Source: Adineta ricciae
Taxonomy: Eukaryota > Rotifera > Eurotatoria > Adinetida > Adinetidae
Reading direction: 5' to 3'
Assembly: GCA_905250025.1 (NCBI GenBank)
Contig: CAJNOJ010000085.1
Span: 248,001-312,000, forward strand
Length of the DNA stretch: 64,000 nucleotides
Below the pieces are notes generated by a model, which ran no database searches, was not told the origin of the DNA, and was given only the letters and a program-made list of their open reading frames with translations. How positions within the stretch are numbered: position 1 is the stretch's first letter; each line of letters starts with the position of its first letter. Positions 45,843-58,976 of this stretch are shown here, piece by piece. The position numbers were made by a program, and so were the translations under genes.

Positions 45843-47862
45843 TTAATTCATAACGATTAGATTTTGGCGTTTCGCTGTTGTTAGTTGTACGATATCACGT
45901 ACGTTGAAATCGTTCGCTTTACTCGCGGGCTGTGCAGCAGTTCGTGTGGTCAAACGATACTGTGGAGAAGTATCAGAGTCTGTCTCCGTCTTACTTTCTT
46001 CATTCTCTAATTTGACCACCGATTTCGTTCGATAACGTTTCACAGTATGGTGAATCAATAAGCTCATTAGAGTAATCACGATGACTGCCCCAATGGTGGC
46101 ACCGACAGCTGTACTGACTGGATACGAAGATGTCGGAAAAATGTTTTTATTAGTTGTACTTATAGCAGTTGTAGTGCTGAATTCAATCGTTGTTCGCTTT
46201 GCGCTCGTTGTTGCAGGCAGGGTCGGCGGTATAGTTCGAATCGTTGGTATCTAGAATTCATATTAGTATAAATAGCATAGAATCAGTTGATCTTACTGTT
46301 CGGTTCTGTATGGTGACGGTCGTGAAAGTTGTTGTTGTGCTTGTCGTTGTCGACGTACTAGGTTCTACTGCGGTATAAAATGTCCAAAACGTACTGTCTG
46401 TTATTCCCATGGAATCACGTAAACAAGTTGCTATTGGTAAAAAGACGCCAGAATCGATTGATATGTAGAATTGTTGACCTGTGCTGAAAGTGATGTCCGA
46501 TATAATCTCTAATCGATCAGAATGGTAAATAACATTATCAGGCTGTTTAAGTACGTTGTAAGTCACAAAGTCAGTATTGGTCGTGGCAAGTTTAAATCGA
46601 ACGAAAGCATCAGTATTTGGTCGACTGTATGTTATTCCAGATGGATAGAGTATTGTCCAACTTGATTGATATTTCGATACTAGACCAGTAGGGAAATGAG
46701 TAGCGTTGTTCACGTACAGAGTGTTACGACTATCAGAACCTAACTGAACAGTAAAACGAAGACATGTGGCATCACCTTGATTACCAATCGAATCGACTCC
46801 AGCAAAACAAAAAAGATTTTGTCCGACTTGATTGGCACTGGCTGAATACGAAACTTTAAAATTGTATAACGTCAAATCGTACGAATCAGTAAAAACTGCT
46901 GATTGAGTAAAACCTGTTGGATACACCCCGATCACATTCACTAGTGTAGCATTGGCACATTGAACACGAATTCGAATGATCATGGTAATAATTTGACCAG
47001 GTTCGACAAAAATACATTGATCAGCGGGTGCATCGCCAATATAAATCGGTGGTGTCGAACATGTTATATTCGAATCCCAAACATTAAAGATAAATTGAAC
47101 AGGCACACGCGAAAGCGGATCAATACTTGTGTCGTTTTCGTAATCGAGCACAGTGAATGCCATGGCGTAGAAGCCCACAGTAGCTGGAGTAAAGCGTAAA
47201 ACGCAACTTGTTTCGTTGAGATAGGTCGAAGCAGGCAAACTGAGCACCGATCGACAGATTCCACCGCATTCGTCGCTTGTATTCGACCAAATACACTTAT
47301 AACGATCGAAATCATTGTCAGCAACGTTTATCTTGATATTATAGGTTAGAAAACGACGAAGTCGAATGATGGGCAACATGGTAACGATGGGTGCTTGATT
47401 ATATCGACCATTTGGTCGAAGATATGTATTGATTTCGACTGCAATCGACCAATTGCCACCACCAGTGACTAAAGCAAACCAAGCACTTCCGCTGAATATC
47501 GCGCGAAAACGATAATTTGGTGAGACTTGGAAAGTGAAACGTCCTTCGCCGCTAACATACTGCTCAATTTGATTGAATCCAGTGCATGGTACTGTTACTG
47601 CATTTAGTGTACTGACATTTGGTGGACATGATGACATGCATTTCAAAATTCCTGAGCCGATCGTGTAGTTTCCCGCAGATATCTGTGCGTTTGTACACGG
47701 CCACCATGCGTAATTCCAAGCATGACGTTGTAAGACCTCAACCTGCAGTGGATTTGTTGTTGAATTGATTACACGCCAGGTTACCATCGATCCACGAAAA
47801 TGAGAATTGAACACTGAAGTTATCTGTAGCAGGAATAGTAGTGCAGGGAAAAAGCGTGCCAT
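45843..47862 (-). CDS. Large type I membrane protein with HFRG-type N-terminus
   Basis: Two exons (46297-47862 and 45843-46250; 46-bp intron) encode 657 residues. A signal peptide (MARFFPALLFLLQITSVFNS) is followed by HFRGSMVTWRVINST, a motif seen in integrin-beta-like and other extracellular proteins of invertebrates. The large ectodomain has many Cys and N-glycosylation sites and repeated beta-sandwich-like segments. A Thr-rich stalk comes next (EPSTSTTTSTTTTFTTVT), then one transmembrane helix (VGATIGAVIVITLMSLLI) and a 60-residue tail (NEESKTETDSDTSPQYRL). It is probably an adhesion or receptor protein. No catalytic motif is seen. Confidence 0.72.
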
Positions 47863-48534
47863 TTGAATGTTTGTTTTGTAAAATATGAATGTAAATCAAA
47901 GTTTACATCTTTTTTATTGAGTCGGAGAAAACAATTGTCAATAATCAGAACCAAAAAATGCACGAAGGGGTACTTATAGGATTTCGATGTTCCTGTTAAG
48001 AAAAAAGCCATGTAAAACAAAGATATTTTCAAGTCCTTGAGTTTTAATGAAAGTTCATTCATTTTTACATTAACATCGATACCAAAAAAACTCAAATTTT
48101 CTCAAGTAATTTGCATAAGAAATGAAGAGATATGCACTTTGTATTGTTATGAATTTATTATTTCTCTACCCAGATAGAACGTAATACATCAGTTCTTCAG
48201 GGTATGACAAGAATATTTTCGGACTTTGTATTTTTCTTTATTGCTCGAAGTCAGGAACGATAGTGAGAGATTCACTACTGATGTAAACCTTCAAGCTCTT
48301 TTATTCCACGTTCCGTCGGTGTCTGCATTTGGCAACAGAGAGATTTAATATTAGATTTTATTCTTTACCGCTGTAAGAGAAAACGTCACGTTCAGGTTCC
48401 TGTAAGTGCACGGTGTGAACACGGCAACAACCATCAGTCACTGTATGATAGACTGCTATCAGCAAATTTTATATTCATTATATTATATTTATTGCAAAAT
48501 ACGAAATATTAATATATATGTCGACAAGCATATA
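47863..48534. other. Intergenic, no gene seen
   Basis: Lies between two minus-strand genes and contains the promoter of the type I membrane protein gene. AT-rich, without exon-like sequence. Confidence 0.4.
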
Positions 48535-49675
48535 TTATAACATATCATCTATATTCAGCAATGCCTTTCCTTTCACCTGAAACACACGCACGCCTGGGCT
48601 ACGAGATTCATCATCATCTGTATATGAAAGAGCGTATGATGATTGTCGTATAGTCGAATACATTTCTTCGTCCGTAGATCTATCGTCGTTGACTCGGTCG
48701 ATGATTATTGTTAATGCAGCTTCGATTACTGCTGCTGATAATGAACTTGTCTTCATCTGTGTTGCTTTAAAATAGGCAGCGATAAAACTAATACATCCTC
48801 CTTTGGTGCCAAATTTGAGTAAAAACAAATCTTCTTCAAGGAACTTTTCTAAATGTTGCAGTACATCTTGAATTGCCTCCTTGCCAATCTGTGTTTCAGT
48901 TTGTTTGATTGGCAGTCGGTCATATTCTTGTCTATCGATTTGTAACGCACTAACATCAGTGTATCTGGCTATCAATTCTTCAAGTGTTTTACGACGCAAA
49001 TAATCTTCTTGACTTTCATGAACATCAGATATAAATGAATAAACTAATGGCTTTTGTCGTGAGTTATTCTCCATTCGCTGTCTGAAATAAAAACAAAGAT
49101 TCGATCTCGAACAAATGCTTTCATTGTACTCACCTGAGAGATGAAAGACTATCTTCAAGTTCTTGAATGTAAGATTGCGATAAAGCATTACTCGACTGGG
49201 CCGCATTCATCGCCTTGATCAGACATTCTTCCGCTTCTTTCCATATACCTTTAACTATACAGATGAGACTTAAACGAAAATAATGCAAGCTAATCTCGGT
49301 GAAATCCATTGGTGTGTGTTTAAGTCGAATATTTAACGCTAATAGACTTCTTTCAAAAGCAAGCTCAATATTTTCCGTCGACCAATAACAAATCGATAAT
49401 AATTTGTACATGTCTGCGAAAATAAAATGATCTTTCTGATGATTTAGTAGAAGTTCTAAGTCATGAATAGCTTCAGATTCGTTTGTTATCGCTGAGAGGT
49501 ATTCCTTTTGGTCGAGATGAGTTTCAGCATTCATGTGTTTGCCATAAATGGTCAGAAATTGTTGTACAGGAATCTTCCTGATCTCACGTTGACAATGTTC
49601 GGGAATTCGTGTTAAAATATATTCATACGTCATACGATCCATTGGACTCAATGTTGATGATTGTCGGCAACCCAT
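48535..49675 (-). CDS. Helical repeat protein with MGC N-terminus (probable lipid-anchored TPR-like protein)
   Basis: Two exons (49134-49675 and 48535-49081; 52-bp intron) encode 362 residues. The N-terminus MGCRQSS fits N-myristoylation at Gly2 plus palmitoylation at Cys3, which would hold the protein at membranes; this supports the start at 49675 over an upstream in-frame one. Residues 40-170 are amphipathic helices with TPR-like spacing (DMYKLLSICYWSTENIELAF, HYFRLSLICIVKGIWKEAEE). The C-terminal half has further helices, an acidic segment (YTDDDESRSPG) and ends KALLNIDDML. No catalytic residues were found. I do not recognise a named family. Confidence 0.62.
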
Positions 49676-50671
49676 CGTGGAGATTTTTGTGATGATCAAA
49701 CTAGAAATAGGATATGTTGAGAAACAGATAGGACACAGGATGTGGAAATTCCTTTATAACTGATTTTCTTCGAAGAAAAATCTTACCTGATAAACTCAAG
49801 ATAGCGTCAGAAAGTTCTACTCGATTCTATTTCTTTCACATAGTATCCACCTCACCAGTACTGATTTGATAATGTTTTTTTCTGTATAAAATATCATTGA
49901 CTTCTTTTGAAAAATTCAGCGACTGACACGATTCAAGTAAGCAGATGACTCGCATTAATAAAATAATCTTTGCCATGAACAGGCAGTGGATTCCGTTAGA
50001 CAACATCAAAATCTGTTTCCGCAACAATCGAAAAAAAACCTTTACAAATCTCGCTTATCAAGAATAATCTCTCCCTAATGTCAATCTCGTTATCAAATTA
50101 CTATTAATACAATACTACAACGAGCATATTGTCGTGTTCTCGCTTCTATTTAATAAAATGTGAGAAAAGGCAAAAAAAAAACTAATAAACCAGTAGCCAC
50201 CTTCATAACTTGAAGGCAAGTCTAACAAGAAAAAAGTTCATCAATCACCATCGTCTTCTCTGAAATATGTAGATTGAGTTTGAGCATATGTTATTCACTG
50301 AATTGCCATTATGTATATATCATTAATCTCAACTTTGTTTGTGTCAAATATCACTCATAACCCAGTAAAAGTAACGTATAATATATAAAAGAATTATCAT
50401 CTCGAATAAATCGTCAGTGCACATACAAACAAACACACAAGATCTTTTTTCATAACAAACAAAAAAAAATTAGACGCGAATGTTTATTACAATAAAAGGA
50501 CGAGAACACTAAAGAATACTAGTAAACCTTCAACAACATGATTATAAATTCTCCACTGCGTATTTCAGATCAATCGAAGATGAAAAAAAGAAGAAAGAAA
50601 AAGAAATTGTAAATAACGAGAACAGTTCAGTTAGGTGTTTGCTTGTAATCTATATGTATATCACATATTCT
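49676..50671. other. Intergenic 1 kb
   Basis: Holds the 5' flank of the preceding minus-strand gene and the 3' flank of COPB2. Several AATAAA-like motifs on the minus strand (TTTATT/TTATT on +) fit transcript ends. No coding exon is evident; short minus-strand frames near 49836-50027 lack support. Confidence 0.4.
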
Positions 50672-53600
50672 TCAGTTCTCCTCGAAAAATTCATCGGTAT
50701 CATCATTGTTGAGTTCCGCGTCCTAAGAAACAGAAAAAAAAAGTAATCAGATGATATTGTTTTGTCCGTTGTTAGTCAGTGCATTCACCCAATATGTATA
50801 CATAAGAACAAAACACAAAAGAATAAGTAGACCATGCAAAGGTTAGTGAACATGCAAGAACGTGAACGATTTTACCTCATTCTCATTAGGAGATTTTTTA
50901 GAAGTTCTTGTGAAAATTTCAGAGCCGTTTTCCTTGTTGCTTACATCATCGATATCATATTCGGCTAATTCTTTTTCGAGATCTGTGAGAGATGTTCGAC
51001 GGCCGGTGCCAGCTGTGGCTGCTGTTGATGTAATACTTGACGCTTTTGATGTCACGGAAGTTTCTCGACTGACAGGGGAAGCAAGAGTGGATTTATTTAT
51101 TGGAGGATATGAGTTGTTTTTCGGAGAATGTGAACGAGATCGATCAGAGTCATGTGAAGGATTGAGGTTATTTGATACAGACGAATTTATTGTTGGCTAA
51201 ATAGAAACAGGTTTTATTGAAGACTCTGTTTGTTCATACGAACCTTATTAGCTACTGGAACTGGTATTTCATTGGCATCGTCAAATTTTTCTTCGTCGTC
51301 ATCATTACCTTCGGCTGGTGTTTTAATAAATTGTGTTGGATCGAATGAAAACTGACCATTCTCCTCAGCTGTTTTCATTTCATCTATTGGATTCCTTTCC
51401 CAATTCGACTAAATGAAAAGAACATTATTTCGAACATTGAGATGAGCCCATTCATCATACTGTCATCGATGCGTAGCTGCTAGCTGGTACATGCTGCTCT
51501 TGTTGCTGTAAAAATTGTTCTGTTTTGTATGTATCAACCAGGCCCGGAAAGAGATTTTCATAATCTGTTGGATTCGCTAAAGAATTTGCTGCTCGTTCCA
51601 TGTTCATTTGTTTCAATTTTTCTCGCCATAATCCTACAACACGATTGATTTGCGATGGAAGATATGTTCGAGCGAAGAATGCTGCCTCAGGCAAACGTTG
51701 GTTTTCAATGAGAATATCCAAACAATCATCTAGTTTGCCCAGGACGAATTTCGAGAGGAAAGCTATATTGAATTGTCCACTTTGACGTGATTTATCTCCG
51801 ATGGTCTCCATTAGTTGTTTATCACTCGAAGCACTTGCCAGAAGAATTAATGAACCATATGACTGTGCACGTGTTAAACATTCTTGAACTAGTTTCATTT
51901 CACCTTGTTTCGTGGCAGCTTCAGATAATTGTACCCATTTCTGCTCATTTTCTAATTCGACAGCGAGATCATAACATACTTGTAAATTTCCTATTTGCAA
52001 GGCTAAATCAAATTTATGTTCAGTGTCTAAAGTTACAGCGAGAGCTTGTTGACGATAACCCTGAAAACGAATTGATTGTCGAAATTTTGAAGAAGAGACA
52101 TTCGAACTAACCTGTTTTTCAAGAAAATGAGCAACGCGTGTTCTTTGTTCTTTTGGAATCGTCGGAAGTACTTGATCAGCTGTTTCGAAATCTTTCCGCA
52201 TCACAGCTGTTTGATATTCCAATACAGATAGTGACAATTCAAACGAAACAATGGACATTTCCTTATCACCCAAATACAGTCGATTTTCATTTGAAACATA
52301 ACCCAATAGGTACATGACTCTAAACATCAGATTAGTGGGTACAACATGTACTTGTCTTACTCTCTTTCTCTCTCCTACCTGTCCAAATGCGAAACGGTGA
52401 CAATTTCACCGCCAACGTAGTAGTTAATTCGATTGAGAGAATTTGTGTAGATAAAACAATCACCCACCCAAACACCAGTCTTAACAACTTCTGGAATTTC
52501 ACTCAAAGCCTAGAGAGATAGTTCAAATCAATTTATATCATGTTCAAGAAGAAAATCTTACATCAAATGCATCTTCAATGCCTTCTTCAGTCACGAGATC
52601 TTTGTTAGCTTGTGCAACCGTCACTGCTTGAGTACTGTAACGGAGAATGTAGTAGGACTCTTCTGTTGCGATACACACTAATTCACCGTTTTGGCTCCAA
52701 GTGATCTGTATAACACACGAAATGACTCTCAAGAAGTGTGGCACAAGATCTAACATACGGTTTTTGGCACAATTTCAATACGACGAACTAAATTTAACGT
52801 TTCCCAATCGTAGAATGTTAAACCTGAGTACGATCGAACACCCAACAAATTACCACCGAATATACCTAAAATAAGCAATCCTTTCTTGCATACGAAAGTG
52901 AAAATCATCATGGGAATTACCTTCAGCTCCGGCTGCTGGCTTGAAAGTTTTCTTTTCTTTGAAATTCTTGAAAACTTTTACCATATTTCCATCGCGTACA
53001 GCGTATTCGGACGAATCTTGCGACCAAACAAACTCCATTGCACTTCCATAACTCTTATTACGCAAAGTAATTGCTGTATAAATAATATATTCTCCATCCC
53101 CACAAACAACGACAAATCTTCCATTGGGTGAGTGACATAATGTTTGTGGATAGATTTCACAGCTGCCTAATTCTTTGACATTTAACGGAACCTTTTCCCC
53201 GTCTTTCAATTGTTGATCACTACTCAATTGTTTTAAGTTAACTTGTTGAATTTCACAATGTTTGGCCCAAACGATTTTACCCGTTGACGCATCCATCGAC
53301 ATGGCTGGTTCTTCTCGACCCAACTAAAACAAGACAAGTTTATCATCTTCGATCGTTTGGCCAATTCATCTACAAACTTTAATCATCATCGATCCTTCAT
53401 CGTAACCAAGTGCAACATTATTCGATCCTTTCAAACATGCAATCGCCCAGCACCTCTCCAGACCGTAATTAAGTGTTGATTCTAGACGGTATGTATTCGA
53501 ATGCCATAATTTCACTGTACCATCTTCTGATCCACTTAATATAATCGGTAATTCAGGATGAAATGCCACACAGCCAACATTTTGAGAATGTCCCTCTAGT

Positions 53601-54592
53601 GTTTGTACACATGTTTTGTTCTACACAAGAAAAGTTTCGAATATGGACAGACTCATCTTCAAATGAAATTATTACTTGATAATCCCAAATTTTTATCAAG
53701 CGATCATCACCACCGGATGCGAGATATGGTTTGTCTCCACCGGAATAATAATCTACGCAATTCACACCCTTCTCATGACCTTCAAGTGTAAAATTTGGAT
53801 GAGTGGATCCGAGTTGCCATACCTAATGAACATCATGTAAAAGCAAGAAGCACAAATTCCGATGTACCTACTTTCACAGTTCGATCAAGTGATGCTGAGG
53901 CAAATGTATTGTTATCTTTTGGATTGAATACAACTTGCATGACATAATGAATATGTCCTTCAAACGTTTGCTTCAATGCCCATTTCGCATCCCAATCCCA
54001 TAATTTAATTGTCATGTCATCTGCACAGAGCAAATAGCTAGACACCGAAAGTTTCCACGACAAAATACTCACCACTACTAGTCAGTATATATGATTGTGT
54101 TGGATGAACAGCAATTGACCGTATATAATCACTGTGTGCTTCAAATTGATGTAAACGTTCGAGAGTATTGTAATTGTAAACACGAACAGTCATGTCATCC
54201 TTCGAAGACCATTTGAATATAAGAAAAGATCGAATGAGAAGTCAGACTTACCGATGCAGTGATCACCCAATTCTTTCGGACAACGAATTTACCAGCACGA
54301 ACTGGAACATCGCATACTTCAAAGCTTTTTATTGATTGCTGAACAAAACAGAAAATGTCAGGAATGATGATAAGACTAGCAAAACATTAAGTTTTACTTG
54401 AGTTTCATGGTTATAAATATATGCATGGCCATTGAATAATGTCACCAACATCCATGGTTCAGTTGGATGGATATCGACAGATTTGACACGATCTGATCGA
54501 ACTGATAGTTTGCGCTTGACATCAAGGCGCAATGGCTAAACAGATAGATTTGAGAGTTTCAACTCGGAAGTTTCCGTCACTATCTTTACCAT
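50672..54592 (-). CDS. COPB2: Coatomer subunit beta' (COPB2)
   Basis: About fifteen exons. The start codon (54590-54592) is the last codon of its exon; a 54-bp intron separates it from [20 protein letters not shown]. Two WD40 propellers follow, with [70 protein letters not shown] and [20 protein letters not shown]. The alpha-solenoid then has [37 protein letters not shown] and [20 protein letters not shown]. The protein ends with an acidic tail ([12 protein letters not shown]). All blocks match human COPB2 in order. COPB2 is part of the COPI coat that binds KKxx cargo for Golgi-to-ER transport. A Ser-rich variable stretch lies between the solenoid and the tail (about 50850-51420). Confidence 0.95.
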
Positions 54593-55560
54593 GTTTTAAT
54601 AGTAGAAAAATGATGAACGAATAATTCTGAAACGATAGTCGAATAAGGATGATTCAAAAAATAGTACACGTAAATATGCCAACAAAAAACGAGCATCTGT
54701 CCACGTCCGATGGATTCGGTATTTTACACTTATCAAAGAACCAATTAGATGTTTTGTTTAGTTATGGCTACGATTCTTACTGGAAATCAGTAGAATCAGA
54801 ACTTGCACAGATGGTGCTAGTAATCGATTGTACAATTCTTTCGGAACAATTATTCGAATTGAATTATATTTCGAATGCATGCTGCATAAGAAAATTTATC
54901 TATCAACAGAGACTAGCATCACGGTACCAATTCTATATTCGATGATATCTGTCCAGTTGCTGCAAATGTTGATTTGGACAACCAAACTGTAGGAAGCAAT
55001 TGTTTGTGCGAAGGAGTTTATCGATATCTATCTAGATCAATATGTGGTTTTAACCGAACAGATGTATATAATGGAGAGAACTAGAGATAAGCGTATCCAC
55101 TGTTAGACAAATGCAACTATAACACCCAATTATTATGTCAAGTTATCAAATCACTCTATCACTAGAGCGCCAGGTGTCACTCGTTTCAGTCCGATTAGTT
55201 TAAAAGATGAAAAGCAGGAATTATATTTGCGGTCACTGGCAATCGAAGTCGAATCACTAATTGACATTCGATGATGCGAACAGAAAGAAACTCTCATTGG
55301 GGCTAGATAACCTTGGCCAAGGATGACATTTGTCTAAAAATATTTATCGCTTTGACGAACACGAGTCAAAATATGATATTTATGACATTCTCCAGACATG
55401 ATAACTCGCCAACCATGGTAACTTTAGAAGTATTGATAAGAGAAATAAATGGAAAATGAATTAAAAAACAAATATTGACAGAAATGCAGTTTCAATTGAC
55501 ATATTGTATTTAACACGAGAAAAGCAACGACATGAATGTTAAATCAGGTGTAAATACTCT
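54593..55560. other. Divergent/upstream region with weak coding candidates
   Basis: On the + strand a 98-codon frame (54649-54945) starts with ATG but has no recognised motif. Slightly downstream, 54913-55083 can be read as HHGTNSIFDDICPV with four Cys, in another frame. Together they may be remnants of one gene. A 12-bp palindrome CCTTGGCCAAGG lies near 55312. Nothing here is firm. Confidence 0.3.
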
Positions 55561-56882
55561 CTACGACAGCCCATTCGGACTTTTGTCACTGCTTGGTTTG
55601 AACTCGGAGAAGAATTTCAATTGATAGGGACTCATTTGTTCATCTGGATCACGATACAATGGACGATTCGGTGATATTCGTATGTTTTCGAGATTTTCAA
55701 TATACTGTCGTATTTGATAATTATTCACTCGCGTTTCTTTTGTTGTCCATCGACATTTACATTGACAAGCGGATACGAATTCGTGAAACATTCCATGTAA
55801 TTCATGACGGAAACTTTTCGCTGAAAAGCAATAAAGAAAAAAATTGATACCATGTGATGTGAACTGAATCGAATTAAGTAAAACTTGGATCATAAAACGA
55901 TATGAACGTTGCGTTTTGGAGACGAAGTAATTACGAAAAAATACAAAATATATACAAGCTGGTAAAGTCAAGATAACAAATGCAAATGTAACAAGAATGA
56001 GCAGTGCGGTGAACTGTCGATATCTCTCGGCACTTTTTCGCTGAAATTTTGCTGACCTCGGATCATTTTGTGCACGACTTGATCGAACAGTAACAAAAAT
56101 AATGTATGTATTACAAATAAACATAATTGCGAATGGGCAGAGATTGTAAAGAACGAGATGAACACGTTCCCATTGCGGATAGATATAATCCGGATTCGTA
56201 CTCGTAGAATAGCATGTTACGCGACCGGATGGCGTTCGGTAACCATTTAAAACTAGAACATGGCTATTCAATGCAATGCAAATTGATGTCAAAATGAAAA
56301 TATAATATTTTGTGTATCTTATTCGCCCATACAATCGTTTCCATTGTGGCCAGTAAAGATTCAATGCTCGATCTAGATCAAATGGAATGATGACTATCAA
56401 TGCTGTCGAACATATTCTCACCTAAGCTCACTGCTGTTAAACACCAACTCGACAACTGTAAAGCTACGAATGTCATAAAGGATATAATTCGGCAATGAAC
56501 AAGTGAAATATCTTCAATATTGCTTTGATCTGGACTAACGTGAAATTTGTAGAAATTGTTCAAATTCCATCCATACAAGGATATGATATCACATATGCTG
56601 ACGAAGATCAAGTAGCGTACAGTAACAAAACGACGAAGATGACGTCGCAATGACACAATGATTGTTAAAAGATTTCCTGCAGTGCCAACGATGATGAGTA
56701 CAAGTGCATAAATACTTAAACAGTGAATAACGAATAAGTGCTGTGTAGTTGCCCTTGTCAGACCGTTGGTTTCGTTTGTTGTGTATTGTTGAGGAATCTA
56801 CGAAAGATAATCGATGACAATATTGTGATAACGAAAGCTAAACTTGTTATGAGCTCACCGAGACTGTTGAATTTGTATCCAT
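55561..56882 (-). CDS. Rhodopsin-like GPCR, neuropeptide-receptor type
   Basis: Three exons (56859-56882, 56422-56797, 55561-56372) total 1212 nt, 403 residues. The glycosylated N-terminus (MDTNSTVS, TTNETNG) is followed by TM1 with the conserved GN (LIIVGTAGNLLTIIVSLRRH), TM2 with the conserved Asp (LIFVSICDIISLYGW), TM3 after a Cys (HCRIISFMTFVALQLSS), and DRA in place of DRY (SLDRALNLYWPQW). TM5, TM6 (FAFVILTLPACIYFVFF) and TM7 (FTSHGINFFLYCFSAKSF) follow; HGINFFLY replaces NPxxY. The pattern resembles the peptide and FMRFamide-like receptors expanded in rotifers and annelids. The ligand is unknown. Confidence 0.82.
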
Positions 56883-58976
56883 GATTTCTGTTTGACGAGT
56901 GAAAAGATCTGATTGTGTGACAGTTGTGTTATGTTTCACGACATTTATAATCAGCGGAAATGAAAAAAAAACTAGAAAGATATTGACTGGATTATGCTTT
57001 CTTTTCCTTCTTCGCCTTTGTAATATTGATAATTGACAAAAGAATACAAAGACACCAAATTTGCCTTTCGACAACTGACAAACGAATGCACAATGAGATC
57101 AACACAATAGATAGAATCACGAAAGAATACTCTACAAGATAGAAAAAGATCTGGAATTTGAAATATCGATCGTGCTTAAATAGGCTTGTCATTTCTTCGA
57201 TGTTGTCCTTCGGCAATCAAGAAAGCTGTCATAGAGAAAAACAAGAAGAAAACTTCTTTCTTTACTATTCTCTAGCCTTGACTTGTCGACGAGGATTGTC
57301 ATGTTATCACCAATTCAATTAGAAGTCTCGGCACTTGACGTACTGTGCTACTATTATTATTATCAAAGATATGGTAAAAACAAAAATAGACATTCCCTTA
57401 TTGTTCACTCTCATTAACTAACTTTAATTGAGTCAATGAATGTAATATGATAATAGAGAGAAAACGGTCATTACCATAAGTATAATCATATTAAAAGCAC
57501 TCGTTCGCATTTGTTGATATAAATAATTTCTAAAAGCTTTTAGAACCTGCTGATTAACACGCGCAAAATCCGCTCGATCCCACACGCGTTTTCATGAACG
57601 ATACATACTGTTCGACAAGAGAGGACATTTTCACCGAAGAAAATGAACATCTCAATAGACCAAAGTAGAGAAAAAAGCGTTGAATATAAGTCCTTGACAA
57701 ATCAAATGGCAGACAACAGGAAATCGACAAGGATTCTTGAGAAAGTATTATATCCATATTGCTGTTAGATTAATCGAAAGAGATATAGATAAAAAAAAAT
57801 AGGGGAAACGAAGAAAAGAAATATGTAAAAAAGAAGAGTTCTATTAACATCGTTGCATAAGATATGTCTCTGAAAAGATTAGATTATGCACTAATCATAT
57901 ACAACAGCTTACATTAAAGAATAGTTCATATTTTCATACAAGACTGCGACTCTATTGGATTCTCATTGTTGATAGAAGACAACGAGAATTTTTGGCAGAT
58001 TAATTTGTCTGCGAGTTAAATAAGCCGCTTTGAAACTACATTCAATCAAAGTGCGTAATATCTTACAAACGAAAGAATATGCTCGTACCAATTAGGAACT
58101 CAATCGATCTTCATTTCATTTGTTTTAATAATCATGACAGATTGGTTGAGGCATGATTTATTGATTCTAGAACTCCGTGTCATCTAGTCTGAAACTGCAT
58201 TCTTCTCTTTCTTTCGAAATCGCGTATCAATCGGATAATACCTCCTACGATCGTCAAATGTAATAAATGTACGTGCAGAGTGGTGCATTGTTGAAAAGCA
58301 ATGCGAGTTAGGGAAGTGTGTACTTGAGTGACAAATAATTGTGTCTAACAATGAATTCATTGGTTAGGTTTTCTATTATGAAAAACAATTGCTCATTATT
58401 CTGCAAAATCGACTTCTAATGGGTTGTTATTACCATAAAAATGATAGGGTCAGATGTTTTTCGATGCTTCATTATTATGTAAATATTTGTTGACGACACT
58501 GCTTGACGTTGTCTACGGGATTGTCTTGTCGAGTAACTCTCGACGAAGTCAAATCGATTGTATTGATTAAAAACTAGACACATATAAATACTCGCATCTT
58601 TGTGTAATTGGTTCTTCTTCTTACATCATTGATAGAACAAGGATATCGAACAGAAAAGTCTTTCTTTGTCCAAATTTGCTGTTAGCAGGCCTCTTGTTTG
58701 TTATTTATTCTTCTTAGCTAGAGTACATGTACATTTCGCAGCGGAGTCCAATGAATTCACGCTACAAGAAATACAAAATGAAACAGACACTGCACAGTTG
58801 TTTTTAAAAAAAAAGAACGAAAGAAAGAAAAAGAGAAAAGACAATTGAACGAACAGAAAGAAATAGTCAATGAACAATATACACGTAGACACATTTGAAG
58901 AAAGAACTACAGAATTAAATAAAAGACGCAGCCGAAAGAAAGATGAGATGATAGTAGTAAAAGATGTCATCGTACA
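56883..58976. other. Intergenic 2.1 kb
   Basis: Contains two small minus-strand frames: one at 56992-57192 (listed separately) and a 67-codon frame at 57554-57757 that ends SSGFCAC and has no family match. The remainder is AT-rich with A-runs on the + strand near 58805-58860. Confidence 0.4.
56992..57192 (-). CDS. Possible small two-helix membrane peptide
   Basis: An ATG at 57192 opens 66 codons with two hydrophobic stretches (FFYLVEYSFVILSIVLISLC and IWCLCILLSIINI) and a Lys-rich end. It lies 110 bp upstream of the peptide-receptor gene on the same strand. It could be a real small membrane protein, part of that gene's 5' region, or chance. AT-rich DNA easily encodes hydrophobic residues, so confidence is low. 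Confidence 0.22.
   Translation of the reverse strand: MTSLFKHDRYFKFQIFFYLVEYSFVILSIVLISLCIRLSVVERQIWCLCILLSIINITKAKKEKKA

Noticed and set aside
50862-51200. Plus-strand 112-codon frame
   Set aside because: It is antisense to the low-complexity C-terminal exons of COPB2.
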